Shown: positions 24,329-34,371, numbered from the stretch's first letter. The stretch: DNA of 64,000 nucleotides from CAYQLY01 sp964418605 (GCA_964418605.1 CAYQLY010000011.1:1-64000); one strand, 5' to 3'. The notes: generated by a model not told the origin, from the letters alone. Numbers and translations: made by a program.

Positions 24329-27211
24329 TTATATGTAGCTTTCAATAGGCTCGCATGTACAAATAAGATTACGATCGCCATAGGCATTATCTATTCGGCT
24401 CACACTTGGCCAGAATTTATTTTCTTTAACCCAATCAAGTGGATAGGCGGCTTGTTGCCTGGAATAAGGATAATTCCATACATCTCCAGTAATAACAGCT
24501 GCTGTATGTGGTGCTTGCTTTAACACATTTTGAACAGAATCGACTTTTCCATCTATAACATCTTGTATTTCCTGCCTTATACTAATCATCGCATCACAAA
24601 AACGATCTAGCTCAGCTTTTGATTCACTTTCTGTAGGCTCGATCATCATAGTGCCAGGAACAGGAAAAGAAACTGTTGGGGCATGAAATCCATAATCCAT
24701 CAACCGCTTAGCTATATCTTCTACTTCTATACCAACTTGTTTAAAAGACCTACAATCAATAATCATCTCATGAGCACACCGTCCTTTTTGCCCAGTATAT
24801 AATACAGGATAATAATTTTCTAGACGAGATTTAATGTAATTTGCATTAACAATCGCCATTTCCGTAGCTTTCTTCAAACCTATCCCACCCATCATAGCAA
24901 TATACGCATATGAAATGGGGAGAATACTTGCACTTCCATAAGGCGCAGCCGATACAGCTTGGATCGCATTTTTGTAATGAAGCTGAACAACAGAATGACC
25001 AGGTAGAAAAGAGGCTAATTTTTCATTCACACAAATAGGGCCCATGCCGGGTCCACCACCACCATGAGGAATACAAAATGTTTTATGTAAATTAATATGA
25101 CAGACATCAGCCCCAATGTGTGCAGGATTAGTAAGACCAACTTGTGCATTCATATTTGCACCATCCATATAAACTAAGCCACCTGATTGATGTATAATAG
25201 TGCATATTTCTTGTATACTTTCCTCAAAAACACCATGTGTCGATGGATATGTTACCATTAAACAAGATAAATGAGGAGCATGTTCTTTAGCCTTATCACG
25301 AAGATCTTGAACATTAATATTGCCACGCTCATCGCAAGCAACAACTACTACTTTCATGCCTGCCATAACAGCACTTGCTGGATTAGTTCCATGAGCTGAA
25401 GAAGGAATGAGCGCAACATGTCGATGAGTATCGCCACGACTTAAATGATATGCTCTAATAACCATTAATCCTGCGTATTCTCCTTGTGCTCCTGAGTTTG
25501 GCTGAAGCGATGTTGCTGAAAATCCTGTTACTTCACAAAGCCATTTTTCAAGATTTTCAACCAACTCCTGGTATCCTTTCATTTGAGAAGATGGTGCAAA
25601 GGGATGTATTCTTCCAAATTCAGCCCAAGAGACAGGAATCATTTCTGTTGTGGCATTTAATTTCATAGTGCAAGAACCTAATGAAATCATGGAATGCACC
25701 AATGATAGATCTTTATTTTCTAATTTTTTTAAATACCGAAGCATATCATGTTCCGCATGATAGGAATGAAATATGGGATGTGTTAAATAAGCAGATTTTC
25801 TTTTCAATTTTTCTGGAAGAGTAATAGTATTTATTTGTGTTAAACACTCTTCTATAAAACCAGCAGGTACAGTTTGATTTGAAACTCGTGTAAAAATCTC
25901 AACTATTTTTTTTACATCTTCTACTGATTTGGTTTCATCCATACTTATACCAATATGATTGGTATCAAAATATCTGAAATTGATTTGATAATCTTCTTCA
26001 GCTAATTTGCGTATGGTATCTTTAGAGGTTACTGGCACAGCTATTTTCAATGTATCAAAATGATAGGATTGATTACTAGTAAAACCTATTTTTTCAAGTG
26101 CTAGTTTAGTAGTTTCAGTCAGCACATAGATACGCTCAGCTATTGCTTTTAATCCTTGTGGTCCATGATAAACCGCATAAGCTCCTGCCATGACAGCTAA
26201 TAAAACTTGTGCAGTGCAAATATTTGATGTGGCTTTTTCCCGACGAATGTGTTGTTCACGTGTTTGAAGCGCCATACGATAAGCTTTATTTCCTTGTACA
26301 TCAACAGATACACCTATGATTCGTCCGGGTATTTGTCGTTTATATTCTTCTTTAGTTGCAAAGTAAGCTGCGTGTGGGCCGCCACATCCCATCGGAATAC
26401 CAAAACGTTGTGAAGAACCTACGACTACATCAGCACCCATCTCTCCGGGAGGAGTAAGTAATGCTAAACTCAATAAATCAGCAGCAACAACTACAGCTAC
26501 ATTATACTCATGTGCCGAAGCAATCAAACTTGTATAGTCAATCACTCCACCATCCTGACCAGGATATTGTAATAGTATTCCAAACACGGATAGATCTGTA
26601 AGATCTACCTTTGAAATATCATCTACCACAAGTTTTATACCCAAAGGAGTTGCACGCGTTTGTAACACATCTATCGTTTGAGGAAAGCACTGATCTGAAA
26701 CAATAAATTTAGTTGCTTCTTTTTTTGTTTCCTTTTTAGTATGGTAAAACATCGTCATGGCTTCTGCTGCAGCTGTGGCTTCATCAAGCAAGGATGCATT
26801 AGCGATTTCCATACCTGTGAGATCACATACCATGGTTTGAAAATTTAACAAAGCCTCCAATCGACCTTGTGCTATTTCAGCTTGATAAGGTGTATAAGCG
26901 GTATACCATCCTGGGTTTTCTAAAATATTACGCAAAATAACAGGCGGGGTGATACAATCATAATAACCCATACCAATACAAGATGTATAAACTTTATTTT
27001 TTTGAGCAAGCTGCTTAAATGAGTTAATGAAGTGGTATTCTGATTGAGGCTTTGGCAAGTTTAACTCATGCCTAATACGAATAGAAGCAGGTATGGTTTG
27101 ATCTATCAGCTCATCTACTGATGAAACCTTGATGCTATGTAGCATCTCTTTCAAATCCTCTTCCTGTGGCCCGATATGGCGTGTTTCAAATGAGTCGAAT
27201 GTTTTATTCAT
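24329..27211 (-). CDS. gcvP: Glycine dehydrogenase (decarboxylating), P protein
   Basis: 960 residues, the fused full-length P protein of the glycine cleavage system. It decarboxylates glycine with PLP and loads the aminomethyl group onto the H protein. The N-terminal half begins FETRHIGPQEEDLKEML. The PLP lysine lies in HINLHKTFCIPHGGGGPG near residue 708, and SLGSCTMKLNATTEM is another family block. T and H protein genes are not in the window. A short-chain threonine dehydrogenase gene at 48982 could supply glycine. No glycine riboswitch was seen in the 89-base gap upstream. Confidence 0.97.
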   Translation of the reverse strand: MNKTFDSFETRHIGPQEEDLKEMLHSIKVSSVDELIDQTIPASIRIRHELNLPKPQSEYHFINSFKQLAQKNKVYTSCIGMGYYDCITPPVILRNILENPGWYTAYTPYQAEIAQGRLEALLNFQTMVCDLTGMEIANASLLDEATAAAEAMTMFYHTKKETKKEATKFIVSDQCFPQTIDVLQTRATPLGIKLVVDDISKVDLTDLSVFGILLQYPGQDGGVIDYTSLIASAHEYNVAVVVAADLLSLALLTPPGEMGADVVVGSSQRFGIPMGCGGPHAAYFATKEEYKRQIPGRIIGVSVDVQGNKAYRMALQTREQHIRREKATSNICTAQVLLAVMAGAYAVYHGPQGLKAIAERIYVLTETTKLALEKIGFTSNQSYHFDTLKIAVPVTSKDTIRKLAEEDYQINFRYFDTNHIGISMDETKSVEDVKKIVEIFTRVSNQTVPAGFIEECLTQINTITLPEKLKRKSAYLTHPIFHSYHAEHDMLRYLKKLENKDLSLVHSMISLGSCTMKLNATTEMIPVSWAEFGRIHPFAPSSQMKGYQELVENLEKWLCEVTGFSATSLQPNSGAQGEYAGLMVIRAYHLSRGDTHRHVALIPSSAHGTNPASAVMAGMKVVVVACDERGNINVQDLRDKAKEHAPHLSCLMVTYPSTHGVFEESIQEICTIIHQSGGLVYMDGANMNAQVGLTNPAHIGADVCHINLHKTFCIPHGGGGPGMGPICVNEKLASFLPGHSVVQLHYKNAIQAVSAAPYGSASILPISYAYIAMMGGIGLKKATEMAIVNANYIKSRLENYYPVLYTGQKGRCAHEMIIDCRSFKQVGIEVEDIAKRLMDYGFHAPTVSFPVPGTMMIEPTESESKAELDRFCDAMISIRQEIQDVIDGKVDSVQNVLKQAPHTAAVITGDVWNYPYSRQQAAYPLDWVKENKFWPSVSRIDNAYGDRNLICTCEPIESYI

Positions 27212-27300
27212 GTATTTAATTTGATGGGTAAAATTAGCTATTTCATAGCTAATGGATTTACTTGAATTATATCCCCGTACAATAAAATAATATATTGATA

Positions 27301-28149
27301 TTAAACTGCTATAATGGTATTATCTATCAAACGCACATCGCCAACATAGGCAGCAATACAAAAAGCAACACGTTTATGATTCTCCAAGTTTATAACTGGC
27401 TGCAATGTTTCTGCATCCACAAGTTGAAAATAATCCAGACGTATATCAGATTGATGCCTTAGTTCATCATCAATAAAATGGATAGCCTTAGCAACCGATC
27501 GCGTTTGAACTAAAATCTCTTCTCCTTTTTTTAACCATTTGTAAAGACAGGATGCAACCTGCAGTTGCTCAGCGGTGAGTCTTTTATTTCGAGAGGATAA
27601 GGCTAGTCCACTTTTGTCTCGTATAGTAGGGATACATCGTAACTGTAGTGGGAAAGATAAATCAGAAACCAACTGCTTAATAATTACAAATTGTTGTAAA
27701 TCTTTTTGTCCAAAATAAGCTATGTTAGGCTGGACGATGTGAAATAATTTTGATACTACAACAGCTACGCCATGAAAGTGATTTTTTCGATATATCCCTT
27801 CCATGGTTTCTTCTAAATATCCAAAATGACATACAAGTTGAGGTGCCACAGGATACATAACCTGATTAGTCGGCGCAAACAATACAGAACAACCTACTCG
27901 TTCCAGCATCTGACTATCTAATTCTAATTGGCGTGGATATTTTTCTAAATCGGCAGCATTAGTAAATTGAATAGGATTAACATAAATACTACATACCACA
28001 CAATCTGTTTCTTTTTGAGCTTCTCGAATAAGCTGTAAATGACCTTCATGAAGAGCGCCCATTGTTGGAACAAAGCCTATAGTTTGATTTTTTTGACGGT
28101 ACGAATGAAGGATTTTGGATAGATTTTCAATGGTGACAGCCGTTTCCAT
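27301..28149 (-). CDS. panC: Pantothenate synthetase
   Basis: About 282 residues. The enzyme condenses pantoate and beta-alanine with ATP in coenzyme A synthesis. Family motifs visible are FVPTMGALHEGHLQLI (HIGH-like nucleotide binding), CSIYVNPIQFTNAADLEKYPR, YFGQKDLQQFVIIKQLV (KMSKS-like region) and LALSSRNKRLT. The ATG at 28149 (METAVTIENLS) gives the usual length, and an in-frame ATG nine codons upstream is also possible. It diverges from the GT5-half gene; this divergent pair is common in Bacteroidota. panB and panD are not in the window. Confidence 0.95.
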   Translation of the reverse strand: METAVTIENLSKILHSYRQKNQTIGFVPTMGALHEGHLQLIREAQKETDCVVCSIYVNPIQFTNAADLEKYPRQLELDSQMLERVGCSVLFAPTNQVMYPVAPQLVCHFGYLEETMEGIYRKNHFHGVAVVVSKLFHIVQPNIAYFGQKDLQQFVIIKQLVSDLSFPLQLRCIPTIRDKSGLALSSRNKRLTAEQLQVASCLYKWLKKGEEILVQTRSVAKAIHFIDDELRHQSDIRLDYFQLVDAETLQPVINLENHKRVAFCIAAYVGDVRLIDNTIIAV

Positions 28150-28220
28150 AAACAAGTCTTTAACGCGCACAAACATACGTTTTTTTCAATGAAAATCAAG
28201 TCAGATTAACGAACGCATGG

Positions 28221-28251
28221 TTGAAAAAGTCCCAAAAAAAGCGTATATTTG
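28221..28251 (+). promoter_or_regulatory. Promoter of the GT5-half/DUF4270/glmS run
   Basis: TTG (28221-28223) and TATATTTG (28244-28251) are separated by 20 bases, a good Bacteroidota promoter. The predicted start lies near 28258, about 27 bases before the ATG at 28285. Confidence 0.65.
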
Positions 28252-28284
28252 TATCCCTAAGATTAAAAAGGTACAAAATTTACT

Positions 28285-29103
28285 ATGGCTAAACTTCGTA
28301 TTTTGTATGTAGCAAGTGAAATCAACCCTTTTTTACAAACCTCTAAAGTTTCCGATTTTGTTCGCAAGTTGCCTCAAGCGATGCAGGAGAAAGGTATGGA
28401 AATCCGGATTTTAGTTCCTCGTTTTGGTTTAATTAATGAACGTAAAAATCGACTACATGAAGTGGTCCGACTTTCAGGTATTAATATACCTGTTGGCGAT
28501 GAGGATAAACCACTGGTTATTAAAGTAGCTTCTATACCCAACGCAAAGTTGCAGGTTTACTTTATTGACAATGATGACTATTTTCATCGTAAATCGGTAT
28601 TTGTAGATAAGGAAAATAAGTTTTATGATGATAATGATGAGCGGGCCATCTTTTTTTGCAAAGGTGTACTAGAAACAGTAAAAAAATTGGGATGGGCTCC
28701 TGATATCGTCCATTGTAATGATTGGATGACTAGTCTTATCCCTATGTATTTAAAGACAACGTATAAAAAAGATCCTGTATTTAAAAATGCAAAGATCGTT
28801 TTCACTATTCATAGCGACGGATTCTTTTCTCATAAGTTTGATAAAAAATTATTAAACAAAGTAAAGATGATAGACATTGAAGATAGCATGCTAGGTCCTC
28901 TTCAAACGGCTGATTATGGTGGATTTATTCGAATAGGCGCGGCCTATGCCGATGCTGTTATCACTCCGCAAGAAAATAAAAAAAGTGAAAAAATCAATAA
29001 GCTTCTTCAAGATGTCTCTAAATTAAAAAATGCAGAGTTAATTGATAACGATGGGGATATGGCAAACTCTTATTACAATTTGTACAATGCCCTTCTTAAT
29101 TAA
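28285..29103 (+). CDS. Glycogen/starch synthase N-terminal half (GT5 domain only)
   Basis: 272 residues covering only the N-terminal Rossmann half of a GT5 glycogen/starch synthase: ILYVASEINPFLQTSKVSDFVRKLP, then DIVHCNDWMTSLIPMYLK and IVFTIHSDGF. Full enzymes have about 480 residues and a C-terminal GT-B half that binds ADP-glucose; that half is absent here, with no frameshifted remainder. The motif usually written KTGGL is degenerate here (QTSKV). Similar short proteins beside panC are known in Bacteroidota, so this looks like a conserved derivative, not a recent truncation. Function unknown; glycogen synthase activity is doubtful. Confidence 0.82.
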   Translation: MAKLRILYVASEINPFLQTSKVSDFVRKLPQAMQEKGMEIRILVPRFGLINERKNRLHEVVRLSGINIPVGDEDKPLVIKVASIPNAKLQVYFIDNDDYFHRKSVFVDKENKFYDDNDERAIFFCKGVLETVKKLGWAPDIVHCNDWMTSLIPMYLKTTYKKDPVFKNAKIVFTIHSDGFFSHKFDKKLLNKVKMIDIEDSMLGPLQTADYGGFIRIGAAYADAVITPQENKKSEKINKLLQDVSKLKNAELIDNDGDMANSYYNLYNALLN

Positions 29104-30433
29104 AAGATTAGCTGTTTTCGGAGGTATTCTGTTTTTATTTGCTTCTTGTGATGCGCCGGAAGATAAAGGAATAGAGTTAAGCACTGCCAGCAAGCCCGTA
29201 GAGTTATTTTATACCGACACATGTACGATACAATCAAGTATTGTACGCGTTGACTCCATTAACACATCAAATGTAAGTAATGTATTAGTAGGTTCATATA
29301 AGGATCCTCTATTTGGCCAAATCTCATCTACAGCTTATATTCCATTTACCATTAATGATACAATTAATAGTATCCCGCCTGATGCTATTTTTGATTCACT
29401 GGTTTTTGCCTTAGCCTATGATTATGTATATGGCGATACATTAAAACCCAACATCATACAGGCATGGGAACTAGCTGAAGATATAACCTCAACCTCAAAT
29501 GTCAATTATTTTAAATTCAATACAACAGCTATTAAACCAGTTGCTTTGAGCGAACCAACCACATTTAAATACAGTTCAATAGCCTCATCCATTGTTTATA
29601 TCAAGATAAATCAAGCAAGAGGCCTAGAAGTATTTCAGAAAATGAAGGATATCACTTCTCGAAAAGCATTCAGAGATTATTTTAAAGGCATTGCCATAAC
29701 CGCCGCTAATAATAGCGGGAGCATTGTAGGTGTTAACTTGACTTCAGGACAAACTAACTTAAGAATGTATTATCACCAACCGACAGGTGACAAGAGTTTA
29801 TTCCTTTTCTCTTCTACTTACAAATACTATTCATCGATTAGCGGTGATCTAACGGGAACTATTTTTTCAACACTACCTAAATACCAAGAGATTTCTACCA
29901 ACCAGTTTACGAATACATGTTATGTTCAAAACGGAACGGGTCTTTTAACAAAAATCACATTCCCTTTTCTGTCTTCATTTAAAGAACGATTCCCTGGAAA
30001 AACCATCATGGTTAATAAAGCAGAATTAGAGCTTCCAGTTATTAAAAGTCCGCCTTTTTCTATTCCTTCTTCATTAACATTAGCTGTTACAAATGAGTCA
30101 TTAGCTATTCCTTTATCCTTTGATTGCAATCCTAAAATACTTCCAGAAGACAATGCACAAATAGTATATGGATTGGTTAACCCTTGTAGTAAACGATTAG
30201 AGATGGAGTATTCTGAGTCTAACAATTACTATCTAGGGCTTATTACATTCTATATTCAATCTTTATTAAATGAAAAAATAAAAGAACAATCCTTTTACAT
30301 AATGGTATTAGGGCCAAAAAATGGTTCTTTAATAGCCAGTCGAAACATGTCTGTCAGCAGAGTGCTACTAGGCGATCCTAAGCACCCTACCCAGCGAATG
30401 AAATTAAAAATTTATTATACAGTTGTTAATTAA
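29087..30433 (+). CDS. DUF4270 family lipoprotein
   Basis: About 448 residues. The ATG at 29087 begins MPFLIKRLAVFGGILFLFASC, a lipoprotein signal ending in a lipobox with Cys near residue 21; the start overlaps the end of the GT5-half gene by 17 bases. The body is beta-rich, with VLVGSYKDPLFGQISSTAY as the family's recognisable N-terminal block. DUF4270 proteins are conserved outer membrane-associated lipoproteins of Bacteroidota with no firm function. glmS follows 15 bases later. Alternative earlier starts inside the preceding gene do not give a signal peptide at the right place. Confidence 0.85.
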   Translation: MPFLIKRLAVFGGILFLFASCDAPEDKGIELSTASKPVELFYTDTCTIQSSIVRVDSINTSNVSNVLVGSYKDPLFGQISSTAYIPFTINDTINSIPPDAIFDSLVFALAYDYVYGDTLKPNIIQAWELAEDITSTSNVNYFKFNTTAIKPVALSEPTTFKYSSIASSIVYIKINQARGLEVFQKMKDITSRKAFRDYFKGIAITAANNSGSIVGVNLTSGQTNLRMYYHQPTGDKSLFLFSSTYKYYSSISGDLTGTIFSTLPKYQEISTNQFTNTCYVQNGTGLLTKITFPFLSSFKERFPGKTIMVNKAELELPVIKSPPFSIPSSLTLAVTNESLAIPLSFDCNPKILPEDNAQIVYGLVNPCSKRLEMEYSESNNYYLGLITFYIQSLLNEKIKEQSFYIMVLGPKNGSLIASRNMSVSRVLLGDPKHPTQRMKLKIYYTVVN

Positions 30434-30448
30434 AAAATAAATAAATCC

Positions 30449-32296
30449 ATGTGTGGAATAGTAGCATATACAGGCCATAGACAAGCTTATCCTATTATTA
30501 TAAAGGGATTAAAGCGATTAGAATACAGAGGTTATGATAGTGCAGGTATAGCACTACTCATCAATGAAAATAGACTAAGCGTTTATAAGAAAAAGGGGAA
30601 AGTCAATATGCTTGAAGAATCTCTTAAAGGAGAAAATTTAGATAGTACTGTTGGCATGGGTCATACGCGTTGGGCTACTCATGGAGAACCTAATGATTCA
30701 AATGCACATCCCCATTACTCATCTAATAAAAACTATGCTATCATTCACAACGGTATAATTGAAAACTATACAACACTTAAACAAGACTTAACCAACAAAG
30801 GCCATACATTCTTAAGTGATACAGATTCAGAGGTCTTTATTCATTTCATTGAATATGTTAAAGATAGTACAGGTTGTAGTATTGAAGAAGCAGTTCGATT
30901 AGCTTTAGAAAAAGTGATAGGAGCTTATGCTATTGTCATTATGTCAAAGAATGATCCGGGCATGTTGGTAGCTGCAAGAAAAGGAAGTCCATTGTTAATT
31001 GGAGTTGGGGAAAAAGAAGATGAATATTTTATTGCATCAGATGCAACGCCTTTTGTAGAATATACAAATAAAGTTGTTTATTTAAATGATTATGAAATAG
31101 CAGTCATACGTGACAATAAACTAACCATTAAAAATGTAAAAAATATTCCAACCACTCCTTCTATTCAAATACTTGATATTGAACTAGAAGCTATTGAAAA
31201 AGGAGGATGTGAACATTTCATGCTTAAAGAAATTCTTGAGCAACCCAAGTCTATACGCGATAGCATGCGTGGACGAATCAATTCTCAAAACGATCATTTA
31301 ATGCTCGGTGGATTACGAAAATACATCGATCAATTAGTAAAAGCCGATCGAATCATTATTGTAGGATGTGGCACCTCTTGGCATGCAGGACTAGTAGCAG
31401 AATATATTTTTGAAGAATTAGCACGCATACCAGTAGAAGTAGAATATGCGTCGGAGTTTCGTTATCGTAATCCTATTATTCGTGAGGGAGATGTTGTTAT
31501 TGCTATTTCTCAATCTGGAGAAACAGCTGATACACTAGCGGCTATTGAACTAGCTAAATCAAAGGGAGCTATTATTTTTGGAATTTGCAATGTGGTGGGT
31601 TCTTCTATTGCTAGAGCATCGCATGAAGGCGCCTATACACATGCAGGCCCAGAAATCGGAGTAGCTAGCACAAAAGCTTTTACGGCTCAAGTGTCTGTAT
31701 TAACTATGATGGCTCTTATTGTTGCACGAAAAAAAGGCACTATCGATGCAAGTTTACTCAAAGCACTTTTAATAGAATTAGAAAATATACCTGCCAAAGT
31801 AGAAAAAGCTTTACAACTTAATGAGTCTATTAAAAAAATTGCTGCTATTTTTAAAGATGCATCTAATTTTCTTTATTTAGGAAGGGGTTGTAATTTTCCT
31901 GTAGCACTAGAAGGCGCATTGAAGCTTAAAGAAATATCATACATTCATGCAGAAGGATACCCTGCCGCAGAGATGAAGCATGGACCTATTGCACTTATTG
32001 ATGAACAAATGCCTGTCGTATTTATTGCACTTCAAGACAGTTCATATGAAAAAATTGTTTCTAACATTCAAGAGGTAAAAGCGCGAAGAGGACGAGTTAT
32101 TGCAGTTGTAACTGAGGGAGATAAGCTCGTTTCAACAATGGCAGAATTTGTTATTGAAATTCCAAAAGTGCATGACATGCTCACGCCTCTTATCTCTGTT
32201 ATTCCCCTTCAGTTATTATCTTATCATATTGCAGTGATGCGGGGATGTAATGTAGATCAGCCTCGTAATCTCGCCAAATCTGTAACAGTAGAATAA
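30449..32296 (+). CDS. glmS: Glutamine--fructose-6-phosphate aminotransferase (isomerizing)
   Basis: 615 residues. The enzyme makes glucosamine-6-phosphate for peptidoglycan and lipopolysaccharide. The N-terminal nucleophile Cys follows Met (MCGIVAYTGHRQAYPI), with the glutaminase motifs GHTRWATHGEPNDSNAHPH and NGIIENY. Two SIS isomerase domains follow (IIIVGCGTSWHAGLVAEY and AISQSGETADTLAAI), and the protein ends DQPRNLAKSVTVE, the classic C-terminal tail. It is the last gene of the run from 28285 and is followed by a long terminator. No glmS ribozyme is expected or seen in the 15-base upstream gap. Confidence 0.97.
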   Translation: MCGIVAYTGHRQAYPIIIKGLKRLEYRGYDSAGIALLINENRLSVYKKKGKVNMLEESLKGENLDSTVGMGHTRWATHGEPNDSNAHPHYSSNKNYAIIHNGIIENYTTLKQDLTNKGHTFLSDTDSEVFIHFIEYVKDSTGCSIEEAVRLALEKVIGAYAIVIMSKNDPGMLVAARKGSPLLIGVGEKEDEYFIASDATPFVEYTNKVVYLNDYEIAVIRDNKLTIKNVKNIPTTPSIQILDIELEAIEKGGCEHFMLKEILEQPKSIRDSMRGRINSQNDHLMLGGLRKYIDQLVKADRIIIVGCGTSWHAGLVAEYIFEELARIPVEVEYASEFRYRNPIIREGDVVIAISQSGETADTLAAIELAKSKGAIIFGICNVVGSSIARASHEGAYTHAGPEIGVASTKAFTAQVSVLTMMALIVARKKGTIDASLLKALLIELENIPAKVEKALQLNESIKKIAAIFKDASNFLYLGRGCNFPVALEGALKLKEISYIHAEGYPAAEMKHGPIALIDEQMPVVFIALQDSSYEKIVSNIQEVKARRGRVIAVVTEGDKLVSTMAEFVIEIPKVHDMLTPLISVIPLQLLSYHIAVMRGCNVDQPRNLAKSVTVE

Positions 32297-32312
32297 ATAA
32301 TCAGTATATATA

Positions 32313-32368
32313 TATTATAAAAAAACAATAGCCTTATGAATAACAAAGGCTATTGTTTTTTTATAATA
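32313..32368. terminator. Long inverted-repeat terminator after glmS
   Basis: The 23-base arms (32313-32335 and 32346-32368) are perfectly complementary around a 10-base loop; the core is CAATAGCCTT/AAGGCTATTG flanked by seven A and seven T. It ends the glmS transcript. The stem is unusually long and would also stop transcription in the other direction. Confidence 0.85.
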
Positions 32369-32413
32369 ATCGAAATAGAGTATTTTTAATTATTATATTT
32401 TTTTCAAAAAACT

Positions 32414-32905
32414 ATGGAGGAAGTTTATACAGCCTATTATGAGTCCCCTCTAGGCACTATACAAATTAAATCTACTAGCCAAGCTGTTCAATCTATTTTA
32501 TTTATTAGCCAAACTGGAACAAACGATTTACACTTACCCGCTGTGCTTATTGAATGTATTAATCAATTGGCCGATTATTTTAGAGGGGAGCGACAAAGTT
32601 TTAGTTGTGCAATCAAACAACCTATCGGAACTCCATTTCAAGAAACAGTTTGGAAAAAATTAATAGATATTCCATTTGGTAAAACGCTATCTTATTTAGA
32701 GTTAGCTAAAAAAATAGGCGATGAAAAAAGTGTACGTGCAGTAGGTAATGCAAATAGTAGAAACCAAATCTCTATTATAGTACCCTGCCATCGTGTAATT
32801 GGCTCTAACAAACAATTAGTAGGCTATGCGGGTGAGCTCTGGAGAAAAAAATGGCTACTTGACCATGAACAAAAAGTAGCTAGCCGGCAATTGAGCTTAT
32901 TTTAA
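32414..32905 (+). CDS. ogt: Methylated-DNA--protein-cysteine S-methyltransferase
   Basis: 163 residues. This suicide repair enzyme removes methyl groups from O6-methylguanine and O4-methylthymine in DNA. The acceptor Cys lies in IIVPCHRVIG near residue 125. The helix-turn-helix recognition stretch is visible as TVWKKLIDIPFGKTLSYLELAKKIGDEKSVRAVG, shown here by its start TVWKKLIDIPFGKTLSY, and Asn in GNANSRN precedes the Cys. There is no AdaA domain, so it is Ogt-like, not a regulator. It stands alone between the glmS terminator and a convergent small membrane protein gene. Confidence 0.93.
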   Translation: MEEVYTAYYESPLGTIQIKSTSQAVQSILFISQTGTNDLHLPAVLIECINQLADYFRGERQSFSCAIKQPIGTPFQETVWKKLIDIPFGKTLSYLELAKKIGDEKSVRAVGNANSRNQISIIVPCHRVIGSNKQLVGYAGELWRKKWLLDHEQKVASRQLSLF

Positions 32906-32948
32906 ATAATAAACTACATTGTACTTCAATTTTACCCAAACTAAATTA

Positions 32949-33389
32949 CTATTTTTTAAAAAATTTTTTTCTAAGATTCATCATCAATTCACTTCCAAGC
33001 CCTGCAGAAGGAATAAAAATAAACAATCCTATTACAACAAACCATGTCGGATGGCCATGATGTAAAATAGTTGAAGAAGCCACTCCAAGCAAAGCTCCAG
33101 TTACACCAAATACAGGCCATGCTGCTGAATCTTTTGAAATAAGCCTTGTTATAAATCCTGCCACAAATGAGGTTACAGCATAAGAAAAAATCAAAAAAAT
33201 AAGTTCACCTGTAGATGGGCCTCTAATTACCTCTTTAGCCATTTCAAGATTTTGAAAATCTATGTCAGATGGCGGTGGATAAACAATATGGCCAAGCATT
33301 TCTAATAAGGCCATAAGTGAAAAACCTACAGTTAACCCACAGATCATACCCAAAACAATTCTTACTCTCTCCATTTTATTACCATTCAT
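32949..33389 (-). CDS. Small membrane protein of unknown function
   Basis: 146 residues with about four hydrophobic helices: GMICGLTVGFSLMALLEMLG (~14-33), FLIFSYAVTSFVAGFITRL (~68-88), a central segment around AAWPVFGVTGALLGVASSTIL, and WFVVIGLFIFIPSAGLGSELM near the C-terminus. A soluble loop with a Pro-rich stretch YPPPSDIDF lies between the first two. The tail is basic (LRKKFFKK). I do not recognise a family. A start at the internal Met of MERVRIVL is also possible. It lies just downstream of a patatin gene on the same strand, 28 bases apart, so the two may be cotranscribed. Confidence 0.75.
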   Translation of the reverse strand: MNGNKMERVRIVLGMICGLTVGFSLMALLEMLGHIVYPPPSDIDFQNLEMAKEVIRGPSTGELIFLIFSYAVTSFVAGFITRLISKDSAAWPVFGVTGALLGVASSTILHHGHPTWFVVIGLFIFIPSAGLGSELMMNLRKKFFKK

Positions 33390-33417
33390 TTATCTTTAGC
33401 TAAATTAAAAAAATAAA

Positions 33418-34371
33418 TTAATTCAGCAAACTATGATTATTCATTTTTTCATATGTCTGCTGAGCTATCTCATAGCCATGCGTTATACGTAGCTGAGTCA
33501 TGCGGGGCGAAAAGTCTAATGGATCACCCATGTTTTCTTCTGGTTCAATAATAATAGCTTTATATTTTTTGTATGGTTTTCCATTTATTTTTTTTATCTC
33601 AAATCCAGAAGGCAGCTGAGATATAATGTAATTGATTTTTAAAAATTCATCAATATCTGATCGAAAGATTTCATTAATGGTGATTTCAGTTAATGAACGT
33701 TTAGCAATATTTAAAATATTATCAGCGCCAGAAATATCAGGAGAAAATTTTTCCTGATTGCAATTAATGATAATTATCTCATCTGGATCCTCGCCCAAAA
33801 TATCGCTTAACGGACTTACATTTCGAACTCCTCCATCAATCAATTGCTCATATGCAACATTGTTTTTTTTCCGAACCCTGTCCACAGGTTCCCAAATAAT
33901 AGGCATAGCTGTAGAAGCAAGAATAGCTTGTTGGAGCTGAAAAACATCATCAAAATCTGTAATTTTAAAAGAGTGATATTCTCCGGTAACAAGTGAAACC
34001 ACTCCAAAACGATAATCATATTTATCTAATTTAAAATCGGCCAACTGAATATATTCAGCTAATAGATTTTGAAGGGGTTTGTTGCTCAGAATAGATTTAC
34101 GTTTAAGTAAAATTTTCCACAAACTACTCCATGTGTTTAATTTGCCATCATAGACTTTATCATTAGTTATAGAGTTCCATAAGATTTCTAATTCTTTTAT
34201 TTTATCTTGAGCCAACATCGCCCCATTTAAAGAACCGACGGAAACACCTGCTATAATATTAAAATAATAATTAGGGCTAAGTGGCTTAATTTTTTCATAA
34301 ATAAATTTTATAGCTCCAAATTGGAAGGCACCTTTAGCGCCGCCGCCGCTTAAGACAAGAGCTCTTTTCAT
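33418..34371 (-). CDS. Patatin-like phospholipase (cytoplasmic type)
   Basis: 317 residues. The Ser-Asp dyad of patatins is visible: the oxyanion loop LSGGGAKGAFQFGA at the N-terminus, the nucleophile motif GVSVGS near residue 43, and DGGVRNVSPL near residue 177. There is no signal peptide, unlike the second patatin in this window. The C-terminal third has no recognised domain. Such enzymes hydrolyse acyl lipids, with an unknown substrate here. Note that the patatin at 54947 has an additional outer membrane barrel and is a different architecture. Confidence 0.9.
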   Translation of the reverse strand: MKRALVLSGGGAKGAFQFGAIKFIYEKIKPLSPNYYFNIIAGVSVGSLNGAMLAQDKIKELEILWNSITNDKVYDGKLNTWSSLWKILLKRKSILSNKPLQNLLAEYIQLADFKLDKYDYRFGVVSLVTGEYHSFKITDFDDVFQLQQAILASTAMPIIWEPVDRVRKKNNVAYEQLIDGGVRNVSPLSDILGEDPDEIIIINCNQEKFSPDISGADNILNIAKRSLTEITINEIFRSDIDEFLKINYIISQLPSGFEIKKINGKPYKKYKAIIIEPEENMGDPLDFSPRMTQLRITHGYEIAQQTYEKMNNHSLLN

